Origin: GCA-2746795 sp964643965 | GTDB lineage: Bacteria > Chloroflexota > Anaerolineae > Promineifilales > Promineifilaceae | Length of the DNA stretch: 7,775 nucleotides | Reading direction: 5' to 3' | Assembly (NCBI GenBank): GCA_964643965.1 | Contig: CAZXVH010000162.1 | Coordinates: 1-7,775 of the forward strand | Part shown: piece after piece, positions 1 to 5,839 of the stretch | Layout: each line of letters begins with the position of its first letter | How positions within the stretch are numbered: position 1 is the stretch's first letter | Notes under the pieces: generated by a model | Databases searched by the model: none | The model's input: the letters and a program-made list of their open reading frames with translations, nothing else | Told to the model about the DNA's origin: nothing | Position numbers and translations under genes: made by a program

Positions 1-2
1 TT

Positions 3-1961
3 ACCACTGCCATGCCGCTTCCGGCGCCAACGGCCACTTCGACCACGCTCAGTACGGCCGTTCCTTCCCCCACCCCCACGACGATACCCATGACAACGGA
101 CACTTCGGCTACGCTCAGGGCAAGCGTTCCCACCGCCACAGCCGAACCCGCCACACCCACGCCGGCCGCCACCCTGAAACCATCCCCCACGCCCGTCGCC
201 ACCTCAGCACTCGTGCCGGGCTGGTTGACCTACGAAACGGCGCTTTACACCTTTAGCTATCCGCCCGAAGCAACTGTGCGCCGTAACGGCGTGGCTGGCT
301 TTCCAGCAGAAGAACTTCCCGTCGGTATGACCGAAGAAGCCTATTTAGACCAACTGAAAGAGACCTATCCCGGCGCGATGTGTGTGCGCGTCAACGTCGG
401 TTCCGGCTTTGTCACCTTCCAACCTTCTGCTGAAGCGGGCGGCAAATACATAGAACCGTGCGGTGTCACCGGCGTCGGCGATTTTAAGATGGAAGATATC
501 AGCGAGACCCTCACTATTGATAACCAGGCTTACAGCGCCAGCGGCTTTCTGGCGCGTAACTTTGACACAGACGCCTGGGCCAGCCAGTTCTACATCCTCT
601 GGCTTGACGATGATACCCGTATTGATTTTGGCAGTATGAAAGGGGATCAGGCGCAGTTCCAGGAGATAGAAGAGACTTTGCGCCAAATTGTGACCTCGTT
701 TCGCTTGACGGAAACAGCGCCATCCGCATCCTTGTCATTCGACATCGGCCAGGACACCCTCATTCTCTACACGGTGATACAAGATGGCAATTGGGCGCTC
801 AAAGCGTATCCCGATAGCGGTGCCTTTACCGAACCAGCGTTTGACACCCTATACGGCCCAGAAATTCGCATGGATGACGTGCGCCGATACACCGAATTCA
901 GTTTTGGACCACAGCTTTCGCCAAACGGCCGTTATCTGCTGCTGCCTGGCGTAGGCGGTTATGAAGGCTCTCCTTTTGCCGTAGACAATACCGGTCTCTG
1001 GTTTGTCAACCTGCAAACCGATGAGGTGCGCCAACTGCTGCCCCGCGCCAAAGCGTTTACCTGGAGTCCCTACGGCGATCACATCACCTATGTGGATGGC
1101 GATACGCTCTACACCTTGTCTGTAGCCGAAGGGGCGGAACCGCAGCCCCTTTTTAGCCATCCCGATTTGTGGGCTTTGTATGCCCGTTGGTCGCCCGATG
1201 GCAGCCATATTGCCACCATGACCACCGCTTTTGGGGAACGGGATGAAACTGGTTATCCCGAAATAATTGATACCTACTGGCTGGTTGATACCACCAGCGG
1301 GGAAGCTACAGAAATCGCCACACGCCCTGGCTTTGCCATCGAGCATGTGGCCGAAGAAATTAGTTGGTCGCCCACCGGCCGTTATTTGCTGGTACGCAAT
1401 GAACTGTTTGATGTCAATGGGCAAACGCTCTTGTCTGATCTGCCGGGTCGGGTTTCCTGGCTGCCTGCTGCCGTAGCAGGCAGCGTCGAGCCAGATCAGT
1501 TGTTGGTGAACGGCAATGAGGGCATGGTCATCATGGGCATTGACGGTCAAGAAGTAACCCGCCTTTATGACGCTTATGTAGACGGCTGGGCATTTTCTCA
1601 TAACGGCCGTTATCTAGCCTATCTCCCTCCAGACACAGAAAACGAGATAGTCGTGCTCGATTTGGGCAGTCAAGAAAGCATCTCCCTCGATGCCACGCCG
1701 CTAGGCAGACCGACGTTACAGTGGAGCGCCACGGACGACTACCTGCTGTTGGACGACGGCAATCGCATCAGCCCCATTTGGGCGCTTGCTGTCCAACCCG
1801 GCAGTCAAGTGCAGGAAATTCTGGAAAATGGCACCTTGTTAGAGACAATGCGTCGGCCTCTAAAAAATCCACCTTCGGAAACGGCCGTTCCCATGGGGCT
1901 GTTTACCTTTGTCGTTACTTTTTACTTCACCCTATTCTTTACCAACGGCTTTTGGGATTAA
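3..1961 (+). CDS. Thr/Pro-linkered TolB/WD40-like beta-propeller protein, 5'-partial
   Basis: The frame is open to the left window edge, and the first in-frame ATG (position 12) lies inside a Thr/Pro/Ala-rich linker. The true start, with a probable lipoprotein or secretion signal, is therefore upstream. Numbering from ATG 12, residues 1-66 are low-complexity linker. Residues about 67-235 form an alpha/beta domain that opens with W-L-T-Y...F-S-Y-P and ends in an I-V-T-S-F-R strand; the broken lipoprotein at 3844 carries the same opening. Residues about 245-615 are a propeller with repeated blade motifs: S-P-N-G-R-Y near 303, W-S-P-Y-G-D, W-S-P-D-G-S, W-S-P-T-G-R-Y, F-S-H-N-G-R-Y near 529 and W-S-A-T-D-D. 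Such proteins are usually cell-surface or periplasmic binding scaffolds; substrate unknown. Oddly, it ends in a very hydrophobic tail (residues 628-649, rich in F, T and V) not expected after a propeller. It appears intact within the window. Confidence 0.85.
   Translation, partial: TTAMPLPAPTATSTTLSTAVPSPTPTTIPMTTDTSATLRASVPTATAEPATPTPAATLKPSPTPVATSALVPGWLTYETALYTFSYPPEATVRRNGVAGFPAEELPVGMTEEAYLDQLKETYPGAMCVRVNVGSGFVTFQPSAEAGGKYIEPCGVTGVGDFKMEDISETLTIDNQAYSASGFLARNFDTDAWASQFYILWLDDDTRIDFGSMKGDQAQFQEIEETLRQIVTSFRLTETAPSASLSFDIGQDTLILYTVIQDGNWALKAYPDSGAFTEPAFDTLYGPEIRMDDVRRYTEFSFGPQLSPNGRYLLLPGVGGYEGSPFAVDNTGLWFVNLQTDEVRQLLPRAKAFTWSPYGDHITYVDGDTLYTLSVAEGAEPQPLFSHPDLWALYARWSPDGSHIATMTTAFGERDETGYPEIIDTYWLVDTTSGEATEIATRPGFAIEHVAEEISWSPTGRYLLVRNELFDVNGQTLLSDLPGRVSWLPAAVAGSVEPDQLLVNGNEGMVIMGIDGQEVTRLYDAYVDGWAFSHNGRYLAYLPPDTENEIVVLDLGSQESISLDATPLGRPTLQWSATDDYLLLDDGNRISPIWALAVQPGSQVQEILENGTLLETMRRPLKNPPSETAVPMGLFTFVVTFYFTLFFTNGFWD
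37..130 (+). repeat. Two copies of a 28-bp coding repeat in the linker (37-64 and 103-130)
   Basis: Positions 37-64 and 103-130 align over 28 bp with 21 identities, sharing CTTCG, the core ACGCTCAG and the end CGTTCC. Both are read in the same frame as T-S-x-T-L-x-x-x-V-P. A third, diverged copy lies at 3947-3975 in the linker of another lipoprotein gene. The repeat could be a duplicated linker module or a short dispersed DNA repeat that has landed in permissive linkers. Confidence 0.6.
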
Positions 1962-1974
1962 CTGCGCAAAAAGC

Positions 1975-2033
1975 GATGACAACGAATTTTAGTAAAAAAA
2001 CGAATTCGTTCCTTACTCAAATTCGTTGTCATC
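1975..2033. repeat. 59-bp nested inverted repeat between two propeller genes
   Basis: The arms GATGACAACGAATTT (1975-1989) and AAATTCGTTGTCATC (2019-2033) are a perfect 15-bp inverted repeat around a 29-nt loop. The loop holds a separate perfect 12-bp palindrome, AACGAATTCGTT (1999-2010), built from the same AACGAATT unit as the arms, so alternative pairings are possible. There is no T-run on either side, so this is a poor intrinsic terminator for the gene ending at 1961. It could be an mRNA 3' stabiliser, a protein-binding operator, or a repeat-element remnant. It sits 22 bp upstream of the start codon at 2056. Confidence 0.75.
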
Positions 2034-2043
2034 ATCTTACAAA

Positions 2044-2050
2044 AAGGAGA
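2044..2050 (+). promoter_or_regulatory. Strong Shine-Dalgarno for the start at 2056
   Basis: AAGGAGA lies 5 nt before ATG 2056, ideal spacing. The competing ATG 2069, which opens the frame containing the membrane segment, is 18 nt away and poorly placed. The signal therefore favours 2056 as the original start, which implies a frameshift shortly afterwards. Confidence 0.6.
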
Positions 2051-2055
2051 TTCTC

Positions 2056-2792
2056 ATGATAAATACAAATGATGCTCCCCTGGAAAAAGCTGTTTCTGTC
2101 AAAAAAACCGATTGGGCGTTATTTGCTTTTAGCCGTTCTGCTCATCCTGGCGATCCTGGCGGCGGCACTGTTTAACTTTCTGCGCTACCAACCGGCATTG
2201 GGCGCAGCGCCCGGTTATACCATGCACCACGTGACGGATCCGGGCTGGCTAAACGGCCGTTTCAAAACCCTGCAAGCCATCGTCGAATACGTCCCCTGCA
2301 CCTACACCCTACTGGGCTGGCAGGGACGAAAACGCCCTCTACTACCAGTCCACCTGCGGCGACAGGGAACAAGTGTGGCGCTACGATCTGGCTGCCGAGA
2401 AAGTAGAGAAAGCCGCCGCGCCGCCAAACGAACTTTATGCTGTACCGACGCCTTTCTCCACCATTATCGATGGTCTCATCGTATCGAACATCTATCCCCC
2501 GGAGTTAGCCACCGTCTCCCAACAGACCTTTACCAGGAGTGAACCGTTAGGGAAAGTAGAGAAAGCCGCCGCGCCGCCAAACGAACTTTATGCTGTACCG
2601 ACGCCTTTCTCCACCATTATCGATGGTCTCATCGTATCGAACATCTATCCCCCGGAGTTAGCCACCGTCTCCCAACAGACCTTTACCAGGAGTGAACCGT
2701 TAGGGTCGGAAAACGGCCGTTATACCGCCATCGTCTCCCGTCATGTGTATGGTCCCCAGGATGTGGTGATTCTGAGGTCATCTGAAAACTAA
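2056..2792 (+). pseudogene. Decayed membrane-anchored propeller-type protein gene
   Basis: Three reading frames are needed to follow one protein. From ATG 2056 (good Shine-Dalgarno) the frame reads M-I-N-T-N-D and ends after 39 codons at TAA 2173. Dropping one A from the seven-A run at 2101-2107 moves into the frame encoding a basic patch and a strong membrane anchor (L-L-L-A-V-L-L-I-L-A-I-L), then N-G-R-F near 2252. Around 2310-2322 the sense frame changes again, continuing as R-D-E-N-A-L-Y-Y through a 51-residue duplicated block to a second N-G-R-Y and TAA 2790. The lumenal part resembles the first blades of a TolB/WD40-like propeller and stops far short of a full one. An alternative reading starts at ATG 2069 and needs only the second shift. 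Most likely a non-functional relative of the gene ending at 1961. Confidence 0.75.
2399..2705 (+). repeat. Perfect 153-bp tandem duplication
   Basis: Positions 2399-2551 and 2552-2704 are identical base for base by eye, and the match extends one base further (G2552/G2705). The period of 153 bp is 51 codons, so the frame is kept and a 51-residue block (V-E-K-A-A-A-P-P-N... to S-E-P-L-G) is repeated. Lack of any divergence points to a very recent slippage or recombination event, or to an assembly artefact. Only 1 bp of microhomology is visible at the junction. Confidence 0.95.
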
Positions 2793-2830
2793 GATCATTA
2801 CCAGACAAATCATCTTGGGTTCCCTCTTTC

Positions 2831-2839
2831 TGCTATAAT
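2831..2839 (+). promoter_or_regulatory. Extended -10 promoter (TGCTATAAT), probably leaderless transcript
   Basis: A perfect TATAAT at 2834-2839 is preceded by TG at 2831-2832, the extended -10 arrangement. No good -35 box lies 17 bp upstream (2811-2816 is CATCTT). Transcription would begin about 7 nt after the hexamer, essentially at ATG 2847, and no Shine-Dalgarno fits between them. A leaderless mRNA for the downstream two-gene module is therefore the simplest reading. Confidence 0.65.
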
Positions 2840-2846
2840 TCTGTGT

Positions 2847-3125
2847 ATGGAACCCATATCCTTCAACAAAAAGTTAATTTGGGATTATGATATTCCCGAT
2901 GATGCCCAAACAAATGAAGCCTTTCGAGAATGGTATATCAAGCGAGTGTTGACACATGGAACGGCCGTTGATATTCGCGCCATTGGGCTAAAAACAATAC
3001 ACACCTACTTGCCTTACTTATTCTTACCTCAGGATATTCACGAATTCTGGTATTGGTATTTCAACCAACCACAAATTAAGATACGTTATGGAGATATTGA
3101 CCTCGTTCCAGAAAGAGTTGCTTAA
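2847..3125 (+). CDS. Small DUF6922-like protein, putative partner/antitoxin of the nucleotidyltransferase
   Basis: This 92-residue protein has no signal peptide or membrane segment. It opens with K-K-L-I-W-D-Y-D near residue 8, followed by an R-E-W-Y-I-K-R-V-L-T-H-G stretch and, near residue 67, F-W-Y-W-Y-F. That pattern (W/F-D start, R-V-L-x-x-G centre, late F-W) resembles the DUF6922 family as I recall it, whose members often sit directly upstream of AbiEii-type nucleotidyltransferases. Here the downstream gene overlaps its last 38 bases, so the two are surely co-expressed. By analogy with AbiE-like modules it may act as antitoxin or repressor, but no helix-turn-helix is obvious. It has its own extended -10 promoter and no Shine-Dalgarno. 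The family call is tentative; the pairing is well supported. Confidence 0.75.
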   Translation: MEPISFNKKLIWDYDIPDDAQTNEAFREWYIKRVLTHGTAVDIRAIGLKTIHTYLPYLFLPQDIHEFWYWYFNQPQIKIRYGDIDLVPERVA

Positions 3126-3750
3126 AGTAATAGGGCGTTCCAGCTTGGGTGACAACTTCTATTTGACAGGCGGCACAGCCCTGGCTGCTTTCTATTTACA
3201 GCATCGCTTTTCTGAAGACCTCGATTTTTTTACGGCCGATCCCAATGCCATCCGCCTGGTAGCCTCATCCCTGGAAGCAGTTAGCCAACAATGTGCCGCT
3301 ACGCTGGAATTTAGCCGTACCTTTAATACCTTTCTCGAATGTTTCATTACCAGCCCCACTGGTGAGCGTGTTAAGTTAGATTTTGCCTATGACACGCCCT
3401 ATCGTTTGCAACCAACGGAATTAAATCCCACATATGGCATTCAACTGGATAATTTACTGGATATTTCTGCTAATAAATTGGCGGCTTTGTTTGATCGTGC
3501 TGCTGAAAAGGATTTTGTAGACATCTACTTCATCAATAAAGAACGGATGTCCTTCGCCGACCTGCTGCCTTATGCTCGACAAAAGCATGTGGGTATGGAC
3601 GATTATTGGTTAGCTATTGCCCTGCAACGCGTCCGCCGTGTAGAAATTCTACCCCGCATGGTAAAACCTTTACGATTGCCTGATCTGCAAACTTACTTTC
3701 TGGAATTGGCTGATGGACTTGTGGATGGGATGAGCCAATCTAGCGACTAA
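3088..3750 (+). CDS. AbiEii/AbiGii-family nucleotidyltransferase (toxin-like)
   Basis: A 220-residue cytoplasmic protein with the nucleotidyltransferase signature of the AbiEii/AbiGii family. T-G-G-T-A-L at 27-32 is the nucleotide-binding GG[ST] loop. R-F-S-E-D-L-D-F at 40-47 carries metal-binding Asp44 and Asp46, and V-K-L-D-F at 95-99 gives the third acidic residue, Asp98. K130 in A-N-K-L-A-A-L and K-D-F-V-D (141-145) match the family's conserved C-terminal K and R/K-D-x-x-D elements. All expected catalytic residues are present, so the enzyme looks active. Known relatives are growth-inhibiting toxins that modify tRNA or block phage (type IV-like toxin-antitoxin), although many chromosomal homologues are uncharacterised. 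It starts within the upstream gene (38-nt overlap) without a clear Shine-Dalgarno, consistent with translational coupling. Confidence 0.88.
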   Translation: MEILTSFQKELLKVIGRSSLGDNFYLTGGTALAAFYLQHRFSEDLDFFTADPNAIRLVASSLEAVSQQCAATLEFSRTFNTFLECFITSPTGERVKLDFAYDTPYRLQPTELNPTYGIQLDNLLDISANKLAALFDRAAEKDFVDIYFINKERMSFADLLPYARQKHVGMDDYWLAIALQRVRRVEILPRMVKPLRLPDLQTYFLELADGLVDGMSQSSD

Positions 3751-3767
3751 CTTGAACCATACCGATA

Positions 3768-3811
3768 TTTCTTCGTTTTTCTTCGTGTTCCTCGTATCTT
3801 TGTGGTCAATT
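3768..3811. repeat. Degenerate TTCTTCGTG-type intergenic repeat
   Basis: The spacer after the nucleotidyltransferase contains a run of related units (TTCTTCG, TTCTTCGTG, TTCCTCGTA, TCTTTGTGG) ending in TCAA and a seven-T tract (3810-3816). Similar 'cttcgtg' arrays are a familiar dispersed element in many environmental bacterial genomes. The T-tract is not preceded by a stable hairpin, so I do not call a terminator here. Confidence 0.6.
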
Positions 3812-3843
3812 TTTTTCTGGCTTATCCAGGTTAGGAGATCGAT

Positions 3844-4255
3844 ATGAACAAGAGAATTGGTCAATGGCTAATGGGAATAATACTGCTCTGGCTGGTGGGC
3901 TGTGTACCCGCTATATCCTCTGAACCAGCAGCAATAGAAACGGCCGCTTCGACCCTGCTCAGTGCAGGCGTTTCCATCCCCACTATTCCCGCAACAGCAA
4001 CGGCCGTTCTCCCCGAACGACCTGCCCCGCCACTCCCCGGCGACCCCACACCGCTGCCTTAACCACCACCGCCGCCCACCACCACCTACCCTTATCCCGG
4101 CCCACCGCCAGAACCGCATTCTACAGAGACACTGATACATGCTTACCCGTCACTTGACCCAGTCTGGCATACATACCGAGAAGACAGTTTTGGTTTCACA
4201 TTTACTTATCCATCCAATTGGGTAGTTAACATAAGTTCAAAGATCGAACATCATA
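3844..4255 (+). pseudogene. Lipoprotein gene broken in its linker, C-terminus lost
   Basis: ATG 3844 has AGGAG at 3833-3837, 6 nt upstream. The product starts M-N-K-R, has a hydrophobic core, and a lipobox L-V-G-C with Cys20 as the lipidation site, followed by a Thr/Pro/Ala-rich linker. TAA at 4060-4062 stops it after 72 residues. The same frame continues without a stop through a Pro-rich run and then D-S-F-G-F-T-F-T-Y-P-S-N-W, the opening of the domain in the large gene ending at 1961 (Y-T-F-S-Y-P). The stop is therefore a nonsense mutation in a longer gene. Beyond about 4245 the homology switches abruptly to an aldo/keto reductase fragment, so the rest was lost by deletion or rearrangement. 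A 72-residue secreted lipopeptide could still be made. Confidence 0.75.
3947..3975 (+). repeat. Third copy of the linker-coding repeat
   Basis: CTTCGACC...GCTCAGTGC...GCGTT aligns with the copies at 37-64 and 103-130, with 21 of the first 26 bases matching the first copy and one extra T near the end. It is read in the same frame (S-T-L-L-S-A-G-V-S) within the linker of the broken lipoprotein. A near-palindrome AACGGCCGCT overlaps its left edge. Confidence 0.5.
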
Positions 4256-4768
4256 CCGGCGCGGAATTACAACCGCCAAGGCCAAGCCTTCGATGTGGGC
4301 GAAACCTTCTCCAGTGTAGATTCAGTAGATCCAATTTTTGACTGCAATCGAGGAAACCGGGCATTTTATTCTGAAATCGAGTCGTAAAATTCAGCACTTT
4401 ACGTCTTTTTAGTGTCGAATGAAGCAAAAATTTGGCTTAGAGCAACCCAAAACATGTTATTTATATCAATTATAATGCCTGAATTCCTCTCCTATACCGA
4501 AATTTGGATCTACTGAGATTACGAGACCGGCCTCCAAGCCGTCCAGGAAATCGAGACCTTGAAACCAGACAACATGACGATGGCACAGTTCGCCTTGCGC
4601 TGGATTTTGATCTTTGAGGCTGTGACATGCGCCATTCCGGGAGCAAAACGGCCGTCTCAAGTGCAAGACAACGCCGCTGCCGACTTTCCCCCACCCTCCC
4701 CCGAAACGATGGCCGCCATCCAGACCATTTACGATTCGCTCATCCGCCCCCAAGTTCATCAACGTTGG
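4256..4768 (+). pseudogene. C-terminal remnant of an aldo/keto reductase, interrupted by a small element
   Basis: Two collinear pieces encode the end of an aldo/keto reductase, a TIM-barrel NADPH oxidoreductase of about 325 residues. Piece one (about 4259-4321) reads R-N-Y-N-R-Q-G-Q-A-F-D-V-G-E-T-F. Piece two (4517-4768) reads D-Y-E-T-G-L-Q, M-T-M-A-Q-F-A-L-R-W-I-L and A-I-P-G-A-K-R-P, then ends I-R-P-Q-V-H-Q-R-W; the A-I-P-G-A region forms the cofactor phosphate pocket in this family. Removing 4322-4519 restores one continuous frame. The N-terminal two-thirds is missing and replaced by lipoprotein sequence. No stop follows the terminal W; CGA at 4769 may be a mutated TGA, and the frame then runs on antisense to the next gene. 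The family call rests on memory of conserved C-terminal motifs. Confidence 0.8.
4322..4516. mobile_element. 195-bp MITE-like element with 13-bp inverted ends and GAT target duplication
   Basis: The left end TCAGTAGATCCAA (4322-4334) and right end TTGGATCTACTGA (4504-4516) are perfect inverted repeats; four of the next six positions also match (17 of 19 overall). GAT flanks it at 4319-4321 and 4517-4519. Excision with one GAT rejoins the host reductase codons as V-D-Y-E. The element is about 35% G+C by my count, well below its surroundings. It has no transposase; frame-preserving length (198 bp with the duplication) adds in-frame stops at 4385 and 4514. Presumably moved in trans by a full-length relative; I cannot assign an IS family. 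Confidence 0.85.
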
Positions 4769-4777
4769 CGACAGACA

Positions 4778-4825
4778 GGTGGCGAGTGGCGAGTGGCAAG
4801 TAATTACGACCTGCCACTCGCCACC
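4778..4825. terminator. Strong hairpin between convergent units, GAGTGGC repeat
   Basis: GGTGGCGAGTGGC (4778-4790) is perfectly complementary to GCCACTCGCCACC (4813-4825), giving a 13-bp GC-rich stem with a 22-nt loop. A second GAGTGGC unit allows an alternative 11-bp stem, 4788-4798 with 4812-4822. It lies 7 nt past the stop of the leftward gene ending at 4832 and just after the reductase remnant, so it could stop or stabilise transcripts from both sides. No U-tract follows, so it may instead be a dispersed palindromic repeat. Confidence 0.6.
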
Positions 4826-4831
4826 CGAAAC

Positions 4832-5833
4832 TCATCTCACCAAATTCGGATCCACAATATACGCCCACCAATTATTCAAAATGCCATTCGTTTTGCCAGT
4901 GACGTGAGGCATATGACCCAACCACCACAGATGATGGTAGCGCATATCGCCCTTTCCCCATTCCTCACAGTTGACCAACCGCGTCGTCCCCTGAAAATTA
5001 GGGAAATTAAACCAATCATCACAACGGCTGTTCACCATACGCCGATTACCCCAATCATAATCCCGGCTGCTGTTGGGCGCGAAATGTACATTGCCACACT
5101 CCGCCTGTCCTGGATGCGTTTTGTCGTACCGTATGAATCGTTCCCACAAATTATCAGCTCCCCGCTTCTGCCGATACACCTGCGCCATGATCGACTCTGC
5201 CCGATGCCCTAAATTCTCCAGCATCTCCCCCGGACCACGCTCAAAGCTAAACCCCATCATCACAAAGCGCTGCTCACACGTCCTATCTTGCAATGGCGGC
5301 GCATTACACCAAAATGCATCCGCCCCCACCATGCGTGATTCGTAATACCCCGCATAAGGAAAGCCAAACAACCACACTTCTTGAATTTGGCCCAAATTCA
5401 CCCGCTGGATAATGCCATAATCAGCCAACAGTTTCTTATAATCCATTAAATCAGGATAATGAAAACCAGTACGCGACCGCCACCGAAACAGATATGAATC
5501 GGCGTCATAGGCAAAGCCATCTTCCTTGACTGGGAAGGCATCGACGTCAATCTTATCAACGATTTGATAGTTAACATAACCATAACTGGCGGCTTCCACG
5601 TCAGCAATATACTGCTGCGCCAATGCCACCGGATCATGCCAATTCAAAACGGTATGCAGCCTTTGATTATTCTCAAATGGGATAACAGGATCATGCACGA
5701 TCATTAACACCCGGGGGTAAACCGGTTCGGGGAGATTTAATTCAACAGCAGCGTCAGCCGAAACAGCGTCAATCAACCCACTGTTATTCATTAATTTCTT
5801 CAAGCGATCCGAGAGCTTCATACCTCCAATCAT
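4832..5833 (-). CDS. Conserved protein of unknown function, coupled to the MFS gene
   Basis: A 333-residue protein with no signal peptide or membrane segment that I do not assign to a family. It has a short charged N-terminus (D-R-L-K-K-L, about residues 8-13). A compact domain then starts R-V-L-M-I-V-H-D-P-V-I-P near residue 41 and is rich in aromatic residues. Distinctive stretches include V-W-L-F-G-F-P-Y-A-G-Y-Y-E-S-R-M near residue 169, F-W-C-N-A-P-P-L, C-E-Q-R-F-V-M-M-G-F, and E-R-G-P-G-E-M-L-E-N-L-G-H-R-A-E-S with possible polar catalytic or metal ligands (E, H, R, E). The His/Trp-rich C-terminus reads Y-H-H-L-W-W-L-G-H-M-P-H. Cysteines are few and scattered. ATG 5833 begins 6 nt after the MFS stop, so translation is probably coupled; a second ATG at 5821 directly follows GGAGGT but is too close to use it. 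It could act on, or with, the transported substrate. Confidence 0.85.
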   Translation of the reverse strand: MIGGMKLSDRLKKLMNNSGLIDAVSADAAVELNLPEPVYPRVLMIVHDPVIPFENNQRLHTVLNWHDPVALAQQYIADVEAASYGYVNYQIVDKIDVDAFPVKEDGFAYDADSYLFRWRSRTGFHYPDLMDYKKLLADYGIIQRVNLGQIQEVWLFGFPYAGYYESRMVGADAFWCNAPPLQDRTCEQRFVMMGFSFERGPGEMLENLGHRAESIMAQVYRQKRGADNLWERFIRYDKTHPGQAECGNVHFAPNSSRDYDWGNRRMVNSRCDDWFNFPNFQGTTRLVNCEEWGKGDMRYHHLWWLGHMPHVTGKTNGILNNWWAYIVDPNLVR

Positions 5834-5839
5834 ATCAGA

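Noticed and set aside
849..1601. 250-codon open frame on the minus strand
   Set aside because: Fully antisense to the propeller coding region, whose blade motifs are clear; no ribosome site or recognisable domain.
2399..2705. CRISPR array or minisatellite
   Set aside because: Only two adjoining 153-bp copies without spacers; a simple tandem duplication explains it.
4471..4476. TATAAT inside the small element as an outward promoter
   Set aside because: No supporting -35 or extended -10 and the element is AT-rich, so a chance match is likely.
4388..4516. Plausible peptide (A-L-Y-V-F-L-V-S-N-E-A) as part of the lipoprotein domain
   Set aside because: It first looked like lipoprotein sequence, but the segment is wholly inside the 195-bp element bounded by inverted repeats and GAT duplications, so the resemblance is likely chance.
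4769..5212. Extension of the reductase remnant frame to a stop at 5212
   Set aside because: From 4832 on it is antisense to the conserved 333-residue gene, and no family resemblance continues past the terminal R-W; it is read-through after a lost stop.
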